Source of the DNA: Oxalobacteraceae bacterium
GTDB taxonomy: Bacteria; Pseudomonadota; Gammaproteobacteria; Burkholderiales; Burkholderiaceae_D
DNA length: 9,308 nt
Direction of reading: 5' to 3'
NCBI GenBank assembly: GCA_947453015.1
Contig: CANGFL010000033.1
Location: 1 to 9,308 of the forward strand
The notes under the pieces were generated by a model, which had not been told where the DNA came from, did no database searches, and saw nothing but the letters and a program-made list of their open reading frames with translations. Shown here in pieces: positions 6,004 to 9,308 of the stretch (its first letter is position 1; the number at the start of each line of letters is the position of its first letter). Position numbers and translations under genes: made by a program.

Positions 6004-6411
6004 ATGCGGTCCAAACAAGCACTGACGCTGTCGGATGTTAAGAAAATTGCAGCAGCGGCTGAAGCGGAGGCTGTGGCCAATAAATGGGCGGTCACCATAG
6101 CGATCGTTGATGACGGTGGAAACTTGCTATGGCTGCAGCGTCTGGACGGTGCCGCTCCGGTATCGGCTTCGATAGCCCCATCCAAAGCACGTACCTCGGC
6201 ACTTGGTCAACGCGAGACTAAAGTCTATGAGGACGTTATCAACAATGGTAGATATTCTTTCTTATCGGCTCCAAACATTGATGGATTGCTCGAAGGTGGC
6301 GTTCCTATTATGGTGGGCAGTGATTGTGTGGGCGCGGTGGGAGTTTCGGGAGTGAAATCCACCGAAGACGCGCAAATCGCTAAAGCCGGCATTGCGGCCT
6401 TGGGTTTGTAA
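6004..6411 (+). CDS. GlcG/HbpS-like (DUF336) small protein
   Basis: The 135-aa product matches the GlcG/HbpS family (DUF336). It opens with LTLSDVKKIAAAAEAEA, a helix typical of the family. The core strand-and-loop segment VTIAIVDDGGNLLWLQRLDGA (about 30-50) follows, then the SIAPSKARTSA stretch (about 56-66). The Gly-rich GLLEGGVPIMVGSDCVGAVGVSGV segment (about 94-117) comes next and the family-typical ending is STEDAQIAKAGIAAL. HbpS of Streptomyces binds haem; GlcG is named from the Escherichia coli glycolate operon, but its role there is unclear. This copy has no signal peptide, so it should be cytoplasmic. There are no glycolate or haem genes nearby, so no pathway can be assigned. No intrinsic terminator separates it from carA 215 bp downstream. 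Confidence 0.88.
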   Translation: MRSKQALTLSDVKKIAAAAEAEAVANKWAVTIAIVDDGGNLLWLQRLDGAAPVSASIAPSKARTSALGQRETKVYEDVINNGRYSFLSAPNIDGLLEGGVPIMVGSDCVGAVGVSGVKSTEDAQIAKAGIAALGL

Positions 6412-6435
6412 GTCACTACTTAGTCGGAATACGGC

Positions 6436-6463
6436 TTGAAACCTTGGCTTGCTCGGGTATGAT
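6436..6463 (+). promoter_or_regulatory. Promoter of the carAB operon
   Basis: A -35 TTGAAA (6436-6441, five of six) and -10 TATGAT (6458-6463, five of six) are separated by 16 bp. Transcription would start near 6470, leaving a leader of about 155 nt before carA. A weaker overlapping pair, TTGCTC (6449-6454) and TACAAT (6473-6478), has an 18-bp spacer and could be a second start, as pyrimidine genes often have more than one. Confidence 0.6.
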
Positions 6464-6499
6464 GCTTCGCGGTACAATTGTCAGGTTTAACTAATTGAA

Positions 6500-6616
6500 C
6501 CCGCCGCCCGCACAAGCCTCCTTCCACACATCCCGGTCCACCCGTATTCCGCGCGTCCCTCATACAGAGGGAGACGGCTAGCGAGTATCAGGGATAGCTG
6601 CGGCGGTAACTATCTT
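6500..6616 (+). promoter_or_regulatory. Structured C-rich leader of carAB
   Basis: The leader begins with a C-rich, G-poor stretch (6500-6560: 33 C and 10 G of 61). A 6-bp hairpin with a 5-base loop follows (6556-6561 with 6567-6572). Next, GATAG (6593-6597) can pair with CTATC (6610-6614), and that 12-base loop contains GCGGCGG (6600-6606), which is perfectly complementary to CCGCCGC at 6501-6507. The structure ends 2 nt before the carA Shine-Dalgarno sequence. A leader-based control of carAB, by ribosome access or by Rho loading on the C-rich part, is an inference. I recognise no named riboswitch or attenuator. Confidence 0.4.
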
Positions 6617-6620
6617 GGAG
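6617..6620 (+). promoter_or_regulatory. Ribosome binding site deciding the carA start
   Basis: GGAG lies 6 nt before the TTG at 6627. An upstream in-frame TTG at 6615 would overlap this site and has none of its own, so 6627 is preferred as the carA start. Confidence 0.65.
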
Positions 6621-6626
6621 TTACTT

Positions 6627-7781
6627 TTGCCGCCTTTTCTTTCGGCCAACGAGCAACCGGCCATCCTAGCCCTAGCGGATGGCACAGTATTTAAGGGAAT
6701 TTCAATCGGTGCCGCAGGCTATACCAGCGGTGAAGTCGTTTTCAATACAGCAATGACGGGTTATCAGGAAATTCTGACCGACCCTAGCTATAGCCGCCAG
6801 ATTGTTACGCTGACCTATCCTCATATTGGCAACACCGGTGTCAATCCCGAGGATGTCGAATCCAACCGTATTCATGCTGCAGGGCTGATCATTCGAGATT
6901 TGCCGCTTCAGGCGTCCAATTTCCGTTCGACGCAAAGTCTGTCGGATTACCTCAAAGCAGAAAATATCGTCGCCATTTCAGGCATCGATACCCGCAAATT
7001 GACACGAATTTTGCGAGAAAAAGGTGCGCAAAGCGGCGCGATTGTGGCTGGCCCGGATGCTAAACAAGCGACAGCGCTAGAACATGCGAAGGCCTTTGCT
7101 GGTTTGGCAGGTATGGATCTGGCGAAAGTCGTGTCTACCAAACAATCGTATGAATGGACTGAAACTGAGTGGGTGCTAGGTCAGGGTTACGGCAAACTCA
7201 GTTCACCTAAATTTCATGTGGTCGCATTTGATTACGGCGTGAAGTACAACATTCTTCGCATGCTGGCATCACGCGGCTGCCGCGTCACCGTCTTACCTGC
7301 GCAGGCCACTGCATCCGATGCACTGGCAATAAAACCGGATGGAATTTTTCTCTCGAACGGTCCAGGTGACCCCGAGCCATGCAACTACGCCATTCAAGCT
7401 GCACGCGAATTAATTGATCAAGGTTTGCCTACCTTTGGTATTTGCCTAGGCCACCAAATCATGGCGCTCGCATCAGGTGCCAAAACGATCAAAATGAAAT
7501 TTGGTCACCACGGTGCTAATCACCCGGTACAGGATTTGATTACCAAGAAAGTCATGATCACCTCTCAGAACCACGGCTTTGCAGTGGATCCCAACACACT
7601 GCCGTCAAACTGCCGTGTTACGCATATTTCGCTGTTCGATAATTCGTTACAGGGTTTTGAGCGAACTGATCGTCCCGCATTTTGTTTTCAAGGCCATCCC
7701 GAGGCCTCGCCCGGACCACACGACATTGCCCCGTTGTTCGATCGTTTCGTGGCAATGATGGAGAAGCACAAACATGGCTAA
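6627..7781 (+). CDS. carA: Carbamoyl phosphate synthetase small (glutaminase) subunit
   Basis: CarA hydrolyses glutamine and channels ammonia to CarB for carbamoyl phosphate, the precursor of both pyrimidines and arginine. With TTG as start the protein is 384 aa, a normal length. The N-terminal CarA domain shows [33 protein letters not shown] and DTRKLTR. The C-terminal class I glutamine amidotransferase domain has NGPGDP (244-249), the nucleophile elbow GICLGHQ with Cys273, and [10 protein letters not shown] with His357 and Glu359, so the triad is complete. Sequence similarity to the Escherichia coli protein is evident throughout. The last 8 bases overlap the start of carB, so the two are translationally coupled in one operon. 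A promoter and long leader precede it. The non-ATG start may moderate expression. Confidence 0.96.
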   Translation: MPPFLSANEQPAILALADGTVFKGISIGAAGYTSGEVVFNTAMTGYQEILTDPSYSRQIVTLTYPHIGNTGVNPEDVESNRIHAAGLIIRDLPLQASNFRSTQSLSDYLKAENIVAISGIDTRKLTRILREKGAQSGAIVAGPDAKQATALEHAKAFAGLAGMDLAKVVSTKQSYEWTETEWVLGQGYGKLSSPKFHVVAFDYGVKYNILRMLASRGCRVTVLPAQATASDALAIKPDGIFLSNGPGDPEPCNYAIQAARELIDQGLPTFGICLGHQIMALASGAKTIKMKFGHHGANHPVQDLITKKVMITSQNHGFAVDPNTLPSNCRVTHISLFDNSLQGFERTDRPAFCFQGHPEASPGPHDIAPLFDRFVAMMEKHKHG

Positions 7782-9308
7782 GCGTACCGATATAAAAAGC
7801 ATTCTCATCATCGGTGCTGGTCCGATCATTATTGGTCAGGCCTGTGAGTTTGATTACTCAGGTGCACAAGCGTGTAAGGCGCTGCGTGAAGAGGGATACA
7901 AAGTTATTCTGGTCAACAGCAATCCTGCCACCATCATGACCGATCCAGAAATGGCGGATGTGACCTACATCGAACCAATTAACTGGCAGGTAGTTGAGCG
8001 CATCATAGATAAAGAAAGACCGGATGCTATTTTGCCGACCATGGGTGGTCAGACAGCGTTGAATTGCGCGCTTGATTTGCATCGTCATGGCGTACTCACA
8101 AAGTATGGTTGCGAGTTGATTGGCGCGACACCGGAAGCGATTGATAAAGCCGAAGATCGTTCTAAGTTTAAAGATGCGATGACCAAGATTGGTCTGGGCT
8201 CGGCGCGCTCTGGCATTGCGCATGACATGTCAGAAGCTTGGGCAGTTCAGAGGCAAGTAGGGTTTCCAACCATTATTCGCCCTTCATTTACGATGGGTGG
8301 TTCGGGCGGTGGAATCGCTTACAACTCAGAAGAATTTGAAGCCATTTGTAAACGTGGCTTAGAAGCTTCACCCACCAATGAATTGTTGATTGAAGAATCA
8401 CTATTGGGTTGGAAAGAATTTGAGATGGAAGTCGTGCGTGACCGCAATGATAATTGCATCATTGTGTGCTCGATCGAAAATCTGGATCCTATGGGCGTGC
8501 ATACCGGTGATTCGATCACCGTCGCTCCAGCGCAAACGCTGACGGACAAGGAATACCAGATCATGCGTAACGCCTCATTGGCGGTGCTGCGTGAAATTGG
8601 TGTCGATACGGGTGGCTCTAACGTTCAGTTTGCGGTTAATCCTAAAGATGGTCGCATGATTGTGATTGAGATGAATCCGCGCGTATCGCGTTCATCGGCG
8701 TTGGCATCGAAAGCGACCGGTTTCCCGATTGCGAAAGTCGCGGCCAAACTGGCGGTGGGCTACACCTTAGATGAATTGCGTAACGAAATTACCGGTGGCG
8801 CAACGCCAGCGTCATTTGAGCCTTCGATTGATTACGTGGTCACTAAGATTCCACGTTTTGCGTTTGAAAAATTCCCCGCAGCAGATAGTCATCTGACGAC
8901 TCAAATGAAATCAGTGGGTGAGGTGATGGCGATTGGTCGTACCTTCCAGGAATCGTTCCAAAAAGCGTTGCGCGGTTTGGAAGTCGGTGTTGATGGGATG
9001 AATGAAAAAACCACAGACCGCGAAGTCATTGAAGAAGAATTGGGTGAGCCAGGACCCGAACGTATCTGGTACGTAGGCGATGCATTTGCTCAAGGGTTCA
9101 CCACAGAAGAAGTAGATCAACTGACGAAGATTGATCCGTGGTTCTTGGTGCAGATCAAAGAAATTATTGATATCGAACTGTGGTTAGAAACACAGAAAAT
9201 TTCTGATATCACTAAAGAGACTTTATTGGCTTTGAAGCGCAAAGGATTTTCTGATCGGCGCTTAGCAAAATTATTAAAAGTTGAAGACCGCGAAGTACGT
9301 AAATTACG
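7774..9308 (+). CDS. carB: Carbamoyl phosphate synthetase large subunit, 5' half
   Basis: CarB makes carbamoyl phosphate from bicarbonate, ammonia and two ATP. The ATG at 7774 lies inside the end of carA, with a GGAG site (7760-7763) 10 nt before it. The frame is open for 511 codons to the window edge, about half the usual length of about 1075, so the second ATP-grasp and allosteric domains lie outside. The carboxyphosphate domain is complete. It has [19 protein letters not shown] (12-30), the Gly-rich TMGGSGGG (173-180), and [13 protein letters not shown] (298-310). Arg129, Arg169, Glu215 and Glu299 fall at the same positions as the functional residues of the Escherichia coli enzyme, so the numbering is collinear. 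From about 403 the oligomerisation domain begins ([10 protein letters not shown] and EVRKL at the edge). I see no frameshift or missing key residue. Confidence 0.97.
   Translation, partial: MAKRTDIKSILIIGAGPIIIGQACEFDYSGAQACKALREEGYKVILVNSNPATIMTDPEMADVTYIEPINWQVVERIIDKERPDAILPTMGGQTALNCALDLHRHGVLTKYGCELIGATPEAIDKAEDRSKFKDAMTKIGLGSARSGIAHDMSEAWAVQRQVGFPTIIRPSFTMGGSGGGIAYNSEEFEAICKRGLEASPTNELLIEESLLGWKEFEMEVVRDRNDNCIIVCSIENLDPMGVHTGDSITVAPAQTLTDKEYQIMRNASLAVLREIGVDTGGSNVQFAVNPKDGRMIVIEMNPRVSRSSALASKATGFPIAKVAAKLAVGYTLDELRNEITGGATPASFEPSIDYVVTKIPRFAFEKFPAADSHLTTQMKSVGEVMAIGRTFQESFQKALRGLEVGVDGMNEKTTDREVIEEELGEPGPERIWYVGDAFAQGFTTEEVDQLTKIDPWFLVQIKEIIDIELWLETQKISDITKETLLALKRKGFSDRRLAKLLKVEDREVRKL

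Noticed and set aside
5292..6185. Full-length 297-aa reading of the NlpC/P60 frame from the ATG at 6185
   Set aside because: The first 113 residues are antisense to and upstream of the well-supported glcG-like gene, and a good promoter lies inside the frame at 5877-5905.
6615..6626. Upstream TTG at 6615 as the carA start
   Set aside because: It overlaps the GGAG that serves the TTG at 6627 and has no ribosome binding site of its own.
7858..8223. 121-codon minus-strand frame inside carB
   Set aside because: It is antisense to the conserved ATP-grasp domain, with no supporting start or domain.

Overview
The window looks like chromosomal DNA of a mid-GC betaproteobacterium, probably Burkholderiales and perhaps Oxalobacteraceae-like. 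The Ppx and CarA proteins read closely like the betaproteobacterial forms as I remember them, and several envelope proteins carry Gram-negative export signals. This taxonomic call is inference; no rRNA is present. Most of the content is housekeeping, and I see no tRNA, CRISPR array, transposase, phage gene or toxin-antitoxin pair.

Layout. Positions 1-1671 are on the minus strand: the first 30 codons of an unidentified gene, preceded by a complete exopolyphosphatase (ppx/gppA family). A 440-bp AT-rich divergent intergenic region follows, holding an imperfect direct repeat and an inverted repeat. On the plus strand come a small exported outer-membrane beta-barrel protein of unknown role (2112-2741) with a strong intrinsic terminator, a second related hairpin 120 bp further on, a near-consensus promoter, a ZntB/CorA-type cation transporter (3108-4130), and a lipoprotein with a patatin (RssA-like) phospholipase domain (4234-5265). 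A minus-strand NlpC/P60 cell-wall hydrolase (5292-5846) converges on the patatin gene. It starts at a non-ATG codon and is divergent from a small GlcG/HbpS-like (DUF336) gene (6004-6411).

The right end is the pyrimidine/arginine pathway operon carA-carB (6627 to beyond the window). The two genes overlap by 8 bases and together make carbamoyl phosphate synthetase: CarA releases ammonia from glutamine, and CarB uses it with bicarbonate and two ATP. carB is cut at codon 511 by the window edge. A promoter and a long leader of roughly 150 nt, C-rich and able to form mutually dependent stem structures, precede carA.

The most interesting unexplained items are the carAB leader, the pair of related hairpins around 2824-2999, the repeat in the ppx/outer-membrane-protein intergenic region, and the unassigned barrel protein. 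I found no convincing new multi-gene system.
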